Origin: Piscinibacter sp047602365
GTDB lineage: Bacteria; Pseudomonadota; Gammaproteobacteria; Burkholderiales; Burkholderiaceae_C
Length of the DNA stretch: 64,000 nt
Assembly: GCA_047602365.1 (NCBI GenBank)
Contig: JASGHM010000002.1
Coordinates: 1,922,001-1,986,000 of the forward strand
Reading direction: 5' to 3'
A program made the translations under genes and the position numbers. Shown in pieces: positions 38,562 to 46,747 of this stretch (position 1 is its first letter; every line of letters begins with the position of its first letter). Below the pieces are notes generated by a model. The model was not told the DNA's origin. It saw nothing but the letters and a program-made list of their open reading frames with translations, and made no database searches.

Positions 38562-39169
38562 GGTTTCTGGAATCGCAGGCGCAGGGTGCCGCTGGGCAGC
38601 GAGGCCGCGGCGGCCGGCGGTGCGATCGGTTTCAGCGCGGCCTGCACGGCCGCGCGGTTGTCGTCGGTGACATCGAGGTCGACGAGGTAGACCGGCCGCG
38701 CCGAGTAGATCGAGGCCTCGATGCCGGCGGCACGCAAGGCGGCGGCGGCGGCTTCGGCGCTGCGCCGCGGATCGGCAACGGCGGTGCCGATCTCCTGCAG
38801 CCCGCCGCGGTAGCCCGGCGCTTCGCCATAGGGGTCGGTGGCCGGCGGCACGACCATCCACAGCGCGGCGAGCGCCACCGCCACCGAGGGCAGGGCCCAG
38901 CGCAGCGAGCGCAGCCACGAGGGCCGTGCGGCCGCTGCCTTTGGTGCCGGCGCCGCGTCGAGCAGGCCTTCGCGGCGCAGCCGCTCGACCAACCGATCGG
39001 CGTGGAAGTCCTCGCCGCCGGCCTTGGCGGCCGCCTGCTCGCGCGCCGACTCGGATTGCAGCAGCGTGCGCAGCGCCTGCGCGTCGGGTGCATCGGCCGC
39101 AGACTCGCCACGCAAGCCGCCCAGCCAGCGCGCCAGCGACGCGTCGTCCTGCGGATGGGGTTCGTTCAT
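38558..39169 (-). CDS. Single-pass membrane protein, probable anti-sigma factor
   Basis: 203 residues. The cytoplasmic N-terminal roughly 100 residues are charged and helical, with DASLARWLGGLRGES and DRLVERLRREGLL. One membrane helix follows (WALPSVAVALAALWMVV, about 113-130), then a periplasmic part of about 70 residues. This topology, and the four-base overlap with the preceding ECF sigma gene, are typical of membrane anti-sigma factors. The zinc-binding HxxxCxxC motif of classic ZAS anti-sigma factors is absent. Assignment is by position and topology only. Confidence 0.7.
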   Translation of the reverse strand: MNEPHPQDDASLARWLGGLRGESAADAPDAQALRTLLQSESAREQAAAKAGGEDFHADRLVERLRREGLLDAAPAPKAAAARPSWLRSLRWALPSVAVALAALWMVVPPATDPYGEAPGYRGGLQEIGTAVADPRRSAEAAAAALRAAGIEASIYSARPVYLVDLDVTDDNRAAVQAALKPIAPPAAAASLPSGTLRLRFQKP

Positions 39170-39750
39170 GCGCGTTGCCCCAGCAGGTCGAGGCAGGGTT
39201 GCAGCAGTGGCCGCAGCTTCTTGCGGCACTGCGACAGGTACTCGAAGGTGGCACGTTCGGTGCGTTGCAGGTAGCCGGCCACCTCACGCACGCTCCAGCC
39301 GTCGATCACCATGCGGCGCAGCGCTTCGGCGCGCTCGGGGTGCTGCTGGCCGAAGCGTGTGAAGGCGTTGCGCACGCAGTCGTCTTCGCCGCCGTGGCTG
39401 GGCAGCTCGGCGGCCACGGTGTCTTCCAGCCAGGCCCAGCCGTCGTCGTCGAGCAGCACCTCGGGGCGATGACGGCGCAGGTGGTCCAGCCACTGGTTGC
39501 GCAGGACCGCGTAGATCCAGCCGCGCGCCGAACCGTCGCCGCGGTAGCTGGCGGCCGAGGCGGTGAGCTTGACGAAGGCGTCCTGCAGCAGGTCTTCGGC
39601 CTCGTCGTCGCCGGCACCGCGCCGCCGCAGCCAGCCCAGCAGCGGCGCGCGGTAGGCCCGCCACAGCGCGCGGACCGCGCTCTCGCGGCGCGTGCCGCCG
39701 GCGGCGATCGCCGCCAGCCACTCGGCTTCGGGCGTCACGTCGTCGCTCAT
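39166..39750 (-). CDS. ECF RNA polymerase sigma factor
   Basis: 194 residues. Region 2 is at about 25-90, with EAEDLLQDAFVKLTASAASY and ARGWIYAVLRNQWLDHLRR. Region 4 is at the C-terminus, with PERAEALRRMVIDGWSVREV and an HTH ending YLSQCRKKLRPLL. The start overlaps the caspase-like gene stop (ATGA) and the stop overlaps the membrane anti-sigma-like gene, so the three are made together. This is consistent with a sigma factor that controls the cluster it sits in. Confidence 0.9.
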   Translation of the reverse strand: MSDDVTPEAEWLAAIAAGGTRRESAVRALWRAYRAPLLGWLRRRGAGDDEAEDLLQDAFVKLTASAASYRGDGSARGWIYAVLRNQWLDHLRRHRPEVLLDDDGWAWLEDTVAAELPSHGGEDDCVRNAFTRFGQQHPERAEALRRMVIDGWSVREVAGYLQRTERATFEYLSQCRKKLRPLLQPCLDLLGQRA

Positions 39751-41874
39751 CTCACCACCTGCAAGGTCAGCACCTGCATCGCGGTGCGCGGCGCCGGGCG
39801 GCGTGCCGCGGCGCCGCGTGTCGTGTGTTCGGCGAAGGCCGCGTCGCGGAACGCCTGAATCAGTTCGTCGCCGCCGTCGGGCGCTGCGCTGCGCAGCACC
39901 GTCAGCGGCGGCTGCGCGAGGAAGGACAGGTCGCTGCGTTCGGACTTGGCCTGCGCCTCGGCGGCGATGGTCAGGATACGCTCGACGCCGATGGACTCGT
40001 CGGTGATGTCGATGCGCAGGGCATGCTCGTCGCCGGGGCCGAGCCGGTTGTCGACGCCGCTGGCGTCGGGCCACAGCGCGGTGATGCCGTAGTTGGCGTC
40101 GGTGTAGAGCACGGTCGCGTCGACGGCGATGCGGCCAGGATTGCGCAGGCGCAGCTCGAGCACGTCGCCGGCACGCAGACGCGGCACCCGCTCGGCGCCG
40201 ATCGGCTGCGCGCCGCCCGGCTTGAGCAGCCACAAGCTCTGCTCCAGTCCCGCACTGCCGAAGCCGCCGGCCGGCTGCGCCGCGGCCAGGCGCATCAGGT
40301 TGGTGGCGCGGCCGATGCGGTGCAGCAGCGCGCCGAGTTCGGCGTCGAGGGTCTCGGCGCGTGCGCCCGGCTCGATGCGCAGGCCAAGCACCGGCGCGGC
40401 GGCGCAGTCGCGCTTGCCGTCGCGCGCGCAGTCGGTGCGCAGCTGCTGCGACGGCGCCAGCACCTGCACACGGTCAGGCAGCAGGCGCAGGTTCACGTCG
40501 GCCGCGCGTGCCGGCGGCCAGCCACTCCACCTCGACGCCGGTCGCGGCAGCGCCGGCAGCACGCAGCCGATCGAGTGCGGCACGTGCCGGGCACTCGCGC
40601 GCCGCACAGGCCGCACCGTCGACGGCGACGCGCAGCCGGTAGGCCACGCCGCTCTGCACCAGCCGCGCATGGGCGCCGGCCGGTACGCTGGCCGGGTCGA
40701 TCGCCGGCTTGCCGGCCCAGGCCAGCGGTGCCAGCGTCGTGCGAGCCGATTCGACCGCCTCCGCACGCAGAAAGCCGATCGCCTCCGACGACGCGGCCAG
40801 CGGCCCCGGCACGATGGCGAACAGCGTGCCGACCGCGATGTCGGACAGGCTGCCGGCGCGCAGCGACAGGCCATCGTCGCGCTGCAGTGCCCATTGGCGC
40901 ACCGGCGGGGCCGGTTGGTCGAGCACCGCACGATCGAGCGCCGAACCGCTGAACAGCGGCGTGACCCGGGCTTCGTTCATCGCCGCGTAGTCGCTGAACA
41001 CCTGCTGGGCAAGCTGCCGGTAGGTCATCGGCCGGCCCGACTCGAGCGCACGCGCCAGCGTGAAGCTGAACAGGCCGTGGGGCTGACGGCCGGGCTCGCC
41101 GAGCGGCAAGCGCATCTCCGGCGCCGCCTGGTCGCTCTGAACCGCGTAGAAGAAGGCCGAACCACCACCCGACGATGCCGCGGGCCGCGCCGCCGGCGCG
41201 GCCGCGCCGGACGAGCGGGTCGCCTCGTCGAAGGCTCGCGCCGGAATGCCGAGATCGCCGGGTGCGACCTGGCGGTAGCGCACCTCCGAGGACGGATCGT
41301 CCGCCGAACGCACCAGCGTCGCCGAATGGCAGGCATCGAAGATCGCCCAGACGAACACGCCGCGCGCGGTCGCCGCGTCGACGATGCGGCGCAGTTCGTG
41401 GTCGACGATGGCGTTGGCCACCGCCACTTTCTCGTTGGCCCACGGGCCGACGTCGCGCGGCAGGATGATCTCGTTCAGGCCGTCGACCTCGTCGCGACCT
41501 TCCGGCGTGCGTCGGTCGGCCGGCTGCTGGCTGCCGTGGCCGGCGAAGTACAGCACCAGCACGTCGCCGGCACGCGAACGCTCGGCGGCCTGCTGCCACG
41601 CCGCGAGGATGGCGGCGCGGGTCGGCAGCTCGGCACCGTCGACGCCGTCGGCAAGCACGCGCAGTTCGGCCGGCGCGACGCCGCGCTGCTGCAGCACCGC
41701 GCGCAGCCGCTTGACGTCGTTGCGCGGGCCGTCGAGCTGGTAGCGCTTGTCCAGCGTCGGGTACTCCGACACGCCGACCAGCACCGCGCGCAGCGTCGCC
41801 GCCGCCGGCATGGCCAGCGCCGCGCCGAACAGCAGCGCAGCGCCGGCGTGGCGGAGGAACGGGCGCAGGCTCAT
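39747..41874 (-). pseudogene. Exported caspase-like (C14/metacaspase) protein with a one-base frameshift
   Basis: Signal peptide MSLRPFLRHAGAALLFGAAL ends near AAAT. The caspase fold follows directly, with RAVLVGVSEYPTLDKRY, catalytic His113 in LYFAGHGSQQ and Cys182 in IFDACHSAT, so the dyad is intact. Around 40510 the frame breaks in VEWLAAG: the C-terminal roughly 250 residues continue in the +1 frame as ARAADVNLRLLP and end QVLTLQVVR. One extra base in coding GGCACG explains it; corrected length is 708 residues. The C-terminal beta region resembles DUF4384-like domains. The frame-disrupted form would still contain the whole protease domain. Confidence 0.85.
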
Positions 41875-41903
41875 GGCGAGGGGCAGAACACGGCAGGCCG
41901 GTC

Positions 41904-42590
41904 TCAGTTGGTGACGATGCTGTACTGGTTGACGATGCCGCGGTTGAGCACGCGGATGCGGAACATGCCGGTCCAGCGCGGCGTCCAGGTGCAGGTCATC
42001 TCGTCGCCACGCGACTCGTCCTTGCAGATCAGGTTGCCGCTCTCGTCGTAGACGTAGAGGTCGAGATCGGAGTCGCCATCGCCGCGCACGTAGACCTTGG
42101 CCCGCTCACCACCGACGAAGCGCAGGTCGTAGTGGTGCCAGGCGCGCGTGCCGACGACCTTGTTGCGGCCGATCTGCGGGCCGCGGTCGACGCCGCGCGA
42201 ACCGGACTTCGCCACGTCGTCGGCCAGCGCCAGCAGCTCAGGCCGGCCGGTGGCCAGCGCACGGCCACGCTCGAGCACCGCGTCGGCGCTCAGCGAGTCG
42301 TCGCTGCGCTTGGCCGCCTGCTCGCTGCCCTTGGACACCTTCAAGGACTCGCGCGCACCGGTCTCCTTCAGGATGCGCGCGGCGGTGATCAGCGACAGCG
42401 CATCCTTGTTGGCGTCACCGTAGCGCGCCAGCGCCTGCGCGGTGGCGACCGCCTCGGCGGCCTGCGCAGCGGCCGAAGGCGCATCGGTCTTCGTGCGGTC
42501 GATGTTGAGCTTCGCGCCTGCGGCGGCATGGACGCTGGACAGGCTGCACGCGGCGAGCGCCGCGGCAATGAGGGTTCGACGGATCGACAT
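41904..42590 (-). CDS. Secreted protein with C-terminal beta domain, first gene of the cluster
   Basis: 228 residues with a signal peptide ending at SSVHAAA. The first half is helical (ALARYGDANKDALSLITAAR, DAVLERGRALATGRPELLAL). The second half is beta-rich, with GERAKVYVRGDGDSDLDLYV, a Cys in NLICKDESRG and TCTWTPRWTGMFRIRVLN. This half resembles bacterial pre-peptidase C-terminal (PPC)-like domains, with acidic residues that could bind calcium. It is paralogous to the 36721-37383 protein. It lies 29 bases before the caspase-like gene on the minus strand and is the likely promoter-proximal gene. Confidence 0.82.
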   Translation of the reverse strand: MSIRRTLIAAALAACSLSSVHAAAGAKLNIDRTKTDAPSAAAQAAEAVATAQALARYGDANKDALSLITAARILKETGARESLKVSKGSEQAAKRSDDSLSADAVLERGRALATGRPELLALADDVAKSGSRGVDRGPQIGRNKVVGTRAWHHYDLRFVGGERAKVYVRGDGDSDLDLYVYDESGNLICKDESRGDEMTCTWTPRWTGMFRIRVLNRGIVNQYSIVTN

Positions 42591-42731
42591 GGACGCTGCT
42601 CCTGGTGGATCGGCACGACGCCGTGCTGACAAGGACGAGGCCGACACGCCGACCTCAGGCGGAAATCGGGTTGTCGGCGATGCGCCGCGTGCTTTCCGCA
42701 CACCGGATCGGTGTCGTCGTGGTTGTGCACC

Positions 42732-42747
42732 AGACCCGTGCGGGTCT
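42732..42747. promoter_or_regulatory. Palindrome in the caspase-cluster leader
   Basis: AGACCCG and CGGGTCT flank TG, giving a perfect 7-bp inverted repeat about 140 bases upstream of the first cluster gene. It could be a regulator site or a leader hairpin. No matching site was noticed elsewhere in the window. Confidence 0.35.
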
Positions 42748-42814
42748 TCCGTCGCAGCGCATGCTTCCCCCTTGCCCATCCCGACAGGCGCGGGCGGGTT
42801 TCTTTTCGATACGG

Positions 42815-42844
42815 AAGTTAGCAGAGCCCCGCAACGACTGTCAC
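42815..42844 (-). promoter_or_regulatory. Putative sigma-70-like promoter of the caspase cluster
   Basis: On the reverse strand GTGACA (-35, 42839-42844) and TAACTT (-10, 42815-42820) are separated by 18 bases. The match is moderate. It would give a leader of about 220 bases. The -35 overlaps one arm of the inverted repeat TCACCACG/CGTGGTGA at 42841-42880. The 42591-42950 gap holds no other gene. Confidence 0.3.
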
Positions 42845-42880
42845 CACGCCAACCCCACCTAGGGGGGCGTCACGTGGTGA
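42841..42880. other. Long inverted repeat between liv operon and caspase cluster
   Basis: TCACCACG at 42841 pairs with CGTGGTGA at 42873. CCCC and GGGG inside can also pair around ACCTAG. It could end the liv transcript or act as an operator on the promoter it touches. Confidence 0.4.
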
Positions 42881-42924
42881 GCAGCCAAGCGCTGCGAGCG
42901 CCCTTCCCAGAGCGCTCGCTCGAT

Positions 42925-42945
42925 GCCGGCGCCGTCGGCGCCGGC
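42925..42945 (-). terminator. Hairpin after livF
   Basis: GCCGGCGCCG and its complement CGGCGCCGGC are separated by a single T, six bases after the livF stop on the minus strand. The position fits the end of the liv operon. No T tract is present, and the loop is too tight unless inner pairs open. Confidence 0.4.
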
Positions 42946-42950
42946 CTGGT

Positions 42951-43664
42951 TCACTCGCCCAGGTAGGCGGCGCGCACCTTCGGGTCGTCGAGCAGCGCCT
43001 TGGCGTCGCCGGTCATCGTGACCTCGCCGGAGTCCATCACGTAGCCGCGGTTGGCCAGGCCGAGCGCGCGGCTGGCGTTCTGCTCGACCAGCAGGACGGT
43101 CGTGCCGCGGCTGTGGATGTCGGCCACCACCTCGAAGATCTTGTCGACCATGATCGGCGACAGGCCCATCGACGGTTCGTCGAGCAGCAGCACCTTCGGC
43201 TTGGCCATCAGCGCGCGGCCCATCGCCAGCATCTGCTGCTCGCCGCCGGACATCGTGCCGGCCAGCTGGTTGCGGCGCTCCTTCAGGCGCGGGAAGATGG
43301 TGAAGACCTTCTCGATGTCGGCCTCGATCTCGCCGTCGTTGCGCACGAAGGCGCCCATCTGCAGGTTCTCGGTGATGGTCATGCGCGTGAACGTGCCGCG
43401 CCCTTCCGGCACCATCACCAGGCCCTGCTTGACCAGGTCCCAGGAACCCTGGCCCTTGATGCTGCGGCCCATGAACTTGATCTCGCCGGCGGCCACCGGC
43501 TGCAGGCCGGTGACGGCCTTCAGCGTGGTCGTCTTGCCGGCGCCGTTGGCGCCGATCAGGCTGACCAGCTCACCTTCCTGGACCTCGAACGAGACGCCCT
43601 TGACGGCCTGGATGCCGCCGTAGGCCACCTTCAGCCCGCTGACCTCGAGCAACGTGTTTGCCAT
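42951..43664 (-). CDS. livF: Branched-chain amino acid-type ABC transporter ATP-binding protein LivF
   Basis: 237 residues. Walker A GANGAGKTT, signature TMSGGEQQMLAMGRAL, Walker B VLLLDEPSMGLSP and switch His in LLVEQNASRAL-type context are typical of LivF. With LivG it energises import by the LivH/LivM channel. The start follows livG by 11 bases. The four genes here run livH, livM, livG, livF. The binding protein (LivK) is absent, so substrate specificity (branched-chain amino acids, urea, amides or aromatic acids) is undetermined. Confidence 0.92.
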   Translation of the reverse strand: MANTLLEVSGLKVAYGGIQAVKGVSFEVQEGELVSLIGANGAGKTTTLKAVTGLQPVAAGEIKFMGRSIKGQGSWDLVKQGLVMVPEGRGTFTRMTITENLQMGAFVRNDGEIEADIEKVFTIFPRLKERRNQLAGTMSGGEQQMLAMGRALMAKPKVLLLDEPSMGLSPIMVDKIFEVVADIHSRGTTVLLVEQNASRALGLANRGYVMDSGEVTMTGDAKALLDDPKVRAAYLGE

Positions 43665-43675
43665 TGTGTTGATCC

Positions 43676-44452
43676 TCAATGCGCCTTGTGTCCGGCGCCG
43701 AGGTAGGCCTCGATCACCTTCTCGTTCTTCTGCACGTCCGCCGATGTGCCCTCGGCGATCTGCTTGCCGTAGTCGAGCACGGTCACGCGGTCGCACAGGC
43801 CCATCACCAGCTTGACGTCGTGCTCGATCAGCAGAATCGTGCGGCCGTCGTTGCGGATGCGGTCGATCAGCTCGCGCAGCACCACCTTCTCGGTGGCGTT
43901 CATGCCGGCGGCCGGCTCGTCGAGCGCGATCAGCTTCGGGTCGGTGGCCAGCGCGCGGGCGATCTCCAGGCGGCGCTGGTCGCCGTAGCTCAGCGTGCGC
44001 GCCTTGAACTCGGCGTACTTGCCGATGCCGACGTAGTCGAGCAGTTCCTGCGCGCGCGCCGCGATCGCCTTCTCCTCGGACTTGAAGCCGCCGGTGCGGA
44101 ACACCGCGCCGACCAGCCCGGAGTGGCTGCGGACATGGCGGCCGACCATCACGTTCTCCAGCGCCGTCATCTCGGCGAACAGGCGGATGTTCTGGAAGGT
44201 GCGCGCGATGCCCGCCTTCGCGACTTCGTGCACCGCGGTGGGCTTGTAGGGCGCACCGCCGAGCTCGAAGCTGCCCGAGTCGGGCGTGTACAGGCCGGTG
44301 ATGACGTTGAAGAAGGTGGTCTTGCCGGCACCGTTCGGGCCGATCAGGCCGTAGACCTGGCCCTTGTGGATGGTGATGCCGACGTCGGACAGCGCTTGCA
44401 GACCGCCGAAGCGCTTGGAGACACCCGCGACCTTGAGGACGACTTCGCTCAT
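43676..44452 (-). CDS. livG: Branched-chain amino acid-type ABC transporter ATP-binding protein LivG
   Basis: 258 residues. It shows GPNGAGKTTFFNVITGLY (Walker A), the ABC signature SYGDQRRLEIARAL and Walker B LIALDEPAAGMN, the last being a LivG hallmark. The extra loop between Walker A and the signature, with the GIARTFQNIRLF segment, is also LivG-like. It follows livM by ten bases on the minus strand. It pairs with LivF as the two nucleotide-binding subunits at the inner face of the membrane. Confidence 0.94.
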   Translation of the reverse strand: MSEVVLKVAGVSKRFGGLQALSDVGITIHKGQVYGLIGPNGAGKTTFFNVITGLYTPDSGSFELGGAPYKPTAVHEVAKAGIARTFQNIRLFAEMTALENVMVGRHVRSHSGLVGAVFRTGGFKSEEKAIAARAQELLDYVGIGKYAEFKARTLSYGDQRRLEIARALATDPKLIALDEPAAGMNATEKVVLRELIDRIRNDGRTILLIEHDVKLVMGLCDRVTVLDYGKQIAEGTSADVQKNEKVIEAYLGAGHKAH

Positions 44453-44462
44453 GCTGTTCTCC

Positions 44463-45548
44463 TCACTTGGTCACCGGGGTGGGGGCGGCCTTGCCGTGCT
44501 CCGGCGAGGGCCACAGGCCACGCGGCCGCAGCAGCATGATCACGATCATCGCCACCGCGATCAGCAGCTGGCGCAGGATGGAGGCGTCGAGCCGGCCGTC
44601 GGTGAGCTGCTGCAGCGGCCCGGCGACGTAGCGCAGCACCTCGGGCAGCGCGGCCAGCAGCAGCGCACCGACGATCACGCCGGGGATGTGGCCGATGCCG
44701 CCGAGCACGACCATCGCGACGATCATGATCGACTCCTGCAGGCTGAAGGCCTCGGGCGTGATGAACGACTGGTAGCCGGCGAACATCACGCCGGCGACGC
44801 CGCCGAAGGTGGCGCCCATGCCGAAGGCGAGCAGCTTCATGTTGCGGGTGTTGATGCCCATCGCCTTGGCGGCGATCTCGTCCTCGCGGATCGCCATCCA
44901 GGCGCGGCCGATGCGGCTGCGCTCGAGGCGGTAGCAGATCACCACGCTGGCCACCACCAGTGCGAGGAACAGGTAGTAGTAATTGACCACCGGCGGCATG
45001 TCGTAGCCGAAGATCTCGTGCCGCTTGCCCATCTCGAAGCCGAAGATGTGCATCGAGTCGATCGGGCCGATGCCCTTCGGGCCGTTGGTGATGTTGACCG
45101 GGTGGTCGAGGTTGTTCAGGAAGACGCGGATGATCTCGCCGAAGCCGAGCGTGACGATCGCCAGGTAGTCGCCGCGCAGGCGCAGCGTCGGCGCGCCGAG
45201 CAGCACGCCGGCCAGGCCGGCGAGCAGCGCCGCCAGCGGGATGACGATCCACAGCGGCGCGTGCAGGCCATTGGGGAAGATGGCCGCGACGGCCGGGAAG
45301 GTGTCCCACAGGTGCGAACTGGCGAGCAGGCCGAACATGTAGGCGCCGACCGCGTAGAAGGCGACGTAGCCGAGGTCGAGCAGGCCGGCGTAGCCGACCA
45401 CGATGTTCAGGCCCAGCGCGAGCAGCACGTAGAGCAGCGCGATGTCGATGATGCGCACCCAGGCGTTGCCGAACTGCTGCGCGATCAGCGGCAGGATGAT
45501 CAGGCCGGCGGCCGCGACCAGGAAAACGACGAGCTTGTTGTCTTTCAT
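44463..45548 (-). CDS. livM: Branched-chain amino acid-type ABC transporter permease LivM
   Basis: 361 residues with about nine to ten membrane segments. Family blocks include LNIVVGYAGLLDLGYVAFYA, GAPTLRLRGDYLAIVTLGFG, RSRIGRAWMAIREDEIAAKA (the cytoplasmic coupling loop) and VVLGGIGHIPGVIVGALLL. It forms the transmembrane channel with LivH. It lies 19 bases after livH and ten before livG. Confidence 0.94.
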   Translation of the reverse strand: MKDNKLVVFLVAAAGLIILPLIAQQFGNAWVRIIDIALLYVLLALGLNIVVGYAGLLDLGYVAFYAVGAYMFGLLASSHLWDTFPAVAAIFPNGLHAPLWIVIPLAALLAGLAGVLLGAPTLRLRGDYLAIVTLGFGEIIRVFLNNLDHPVNITNGPKGIGPIDSMHIFGFEMGKRHEIFGYDMPPVVNYYYLFLALVVASVVICYRLERSRIGRAWMAIREDEIAAKAMGINTRNMKLLAFGMGATFGGVAGVMFAGYQSFITPEAFSLQESIMIVAMVVLGGIGHIPGVIVGALLLAALPEVLRYVAGPLQQLTDGRLDASILRQLLIAVAMIVIMLLRPRGLWPSPEHGKAAPTPVTK

Positions 45549-45567
45549 GGTGTGTCTTCCTCGGGGC

Positions 45568-46491
45568 TCAGGCGCGGTCTGCCACACGCTCGCCGAGCAG
45601 GCCCGAGGGCCGCAGCGTCAGCACGAGGATCAGCACGATGAAGGCGAAGATGTCCTGGTAGTGGCTGCCGAGCACACCGCCGGTCAGCGCGCCGATGTAG
45701 CCGGCGCCCAGCGCTTCGATGATGCCCAGCGCTACACCGCCGACCATCGCGCCGGCCAGGTTGCCGATGCCGCCGAACACCGCCGCGGTGAAGGCCTTCA
45801 GGCCGGGCAGGAAGCCCATCGTGTGCGAGGCCGAGCCGTAGTTGGCCGCCCACATCACGCCGGCGATGGCGGCGAGTGCCGCACCGATGATGAAGGTGGC
45901 CGAGATCACCATGTCGGGGCGCACGCCCATGAGGCCGGCGACACGCGGGTTCTCGGCGGTGGCGCGCATCGCACGCCCCAGCTTGGTGTAGTTGACCAGG
46001 TACATCAGGCCCGCCAGCGTGCATGCGGTGACCACCAGGATGATGATCTGCACCGTATTGATCACCGCGCCGAAGACGTGGATCGGTTCGGTGGGCAGCA
46101 GGATCGGGTAGCTCTTGATGGTCGGCTTCCAGAGGATCATCGCCAGCGTCTGCAGCAGCAGGCTCATGCCCATCGCGGTGATCAGCGGCGCCAAGCGCGG
46201 CGCGGTGCGCAGCGGCCGGTAGGCCACCTTCTCGATGGTGAAGTTCAGCGCCGCGCAGATGACGATCGCGGCGATCAGCGAGATCAGCAGCAGCAGCCAG
46301 CCCGGCAGGCCCGAGTCGGCCATCGCGGTGACGATGGTCCAGCTGACGAGGGCCCCGACCATCAGCACCTCGCCGTGGGCGAAGTTGATCAGGTTGATGA
46401 TGCCGTAGACCATCGTGTAGCCCAGTGCAACGAGCGCATACATGCTGCCGAGCACCAGACCGTTGATGATCTGCTGGATGAAGATATCCAT
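45568..46491 (-). CDS. livH: Branched-chain amino acid-type ABC transporter permease LivH
   Basis: 307 residues with eight or more membrane segments. It opens with QQIINGLVLGSMYALVALGY and continues YGIINLINFAHGEVLMVGA, both LivH signatures, and ends VLILVLTLRPSGLLGERV. It is the first gene of the four-gene liv operon. AGGAGAG lies eight bases before the ATG. The rarA terminator lies upstream, so the operon has its own promoter in the 46492-46600 gap. Confidence 0.94.
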   Translation of the reverse strand: MDIFIQQIINGLVLGSMYALVALGYTMVYGIINLINFAHGEVLMVGALVSWTIVTAMADSGLPGWLLLLISLIAAIVICAALNFTIEKVAYRPLRTAPRLAPLITAMGMSLLLQTLAMILWKPTIKSYPILLPTEPIHVFGAVINTVQIIILVVTACTLAGLMYLVNYTKLGRAMRATAENPRVAGLMGVRPDMVISATFIIGAALAAIAGVMWAANYGSASHTMGFLPGLKAFTAAVFGGIGNLAGAMVGGVALGIIEALGAGYIGALTGGVLGSHYQDIFAFIVLILVLTLRPSGLLGERVADRA

Positions 46492-46603
46492 CGGGGAACT
46501 CTCCTGGCGGAACTGCCTTTTTATCGATCGGGCCACCTTGTTCGAGACGGTGGCCTCGGCGGGCGGAACATGTGCACCACCCGGGCGCATTCACTCTAGT
46601 AGC

Positions 46604-46633
46604 AAAAAGCCCGCCGCACGGGGTGCGTCGGGC
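46604..46633 (-). terminator. Rho-independent terminator of rarA
   Basis: On the minus strand an 11-bp stem with one mismatch (GTGCGTCGGGC against GCCCGCCGCAC) is followed by TTTTTG. It lies about 115 bases after the rarA stop and before livH. Confidence 0.75.
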
Positions 46634-46747
46634 CTGGCTTTCACCTAAGGGTTGGGCGTCGGGGGCGCATTCTAGAGTCGCCAACTCAGGCAGATCCTAC
46701 GGAGTTTCCGCAGGCATGCACCCCAAACATAAGGTCATGCATGGCTC

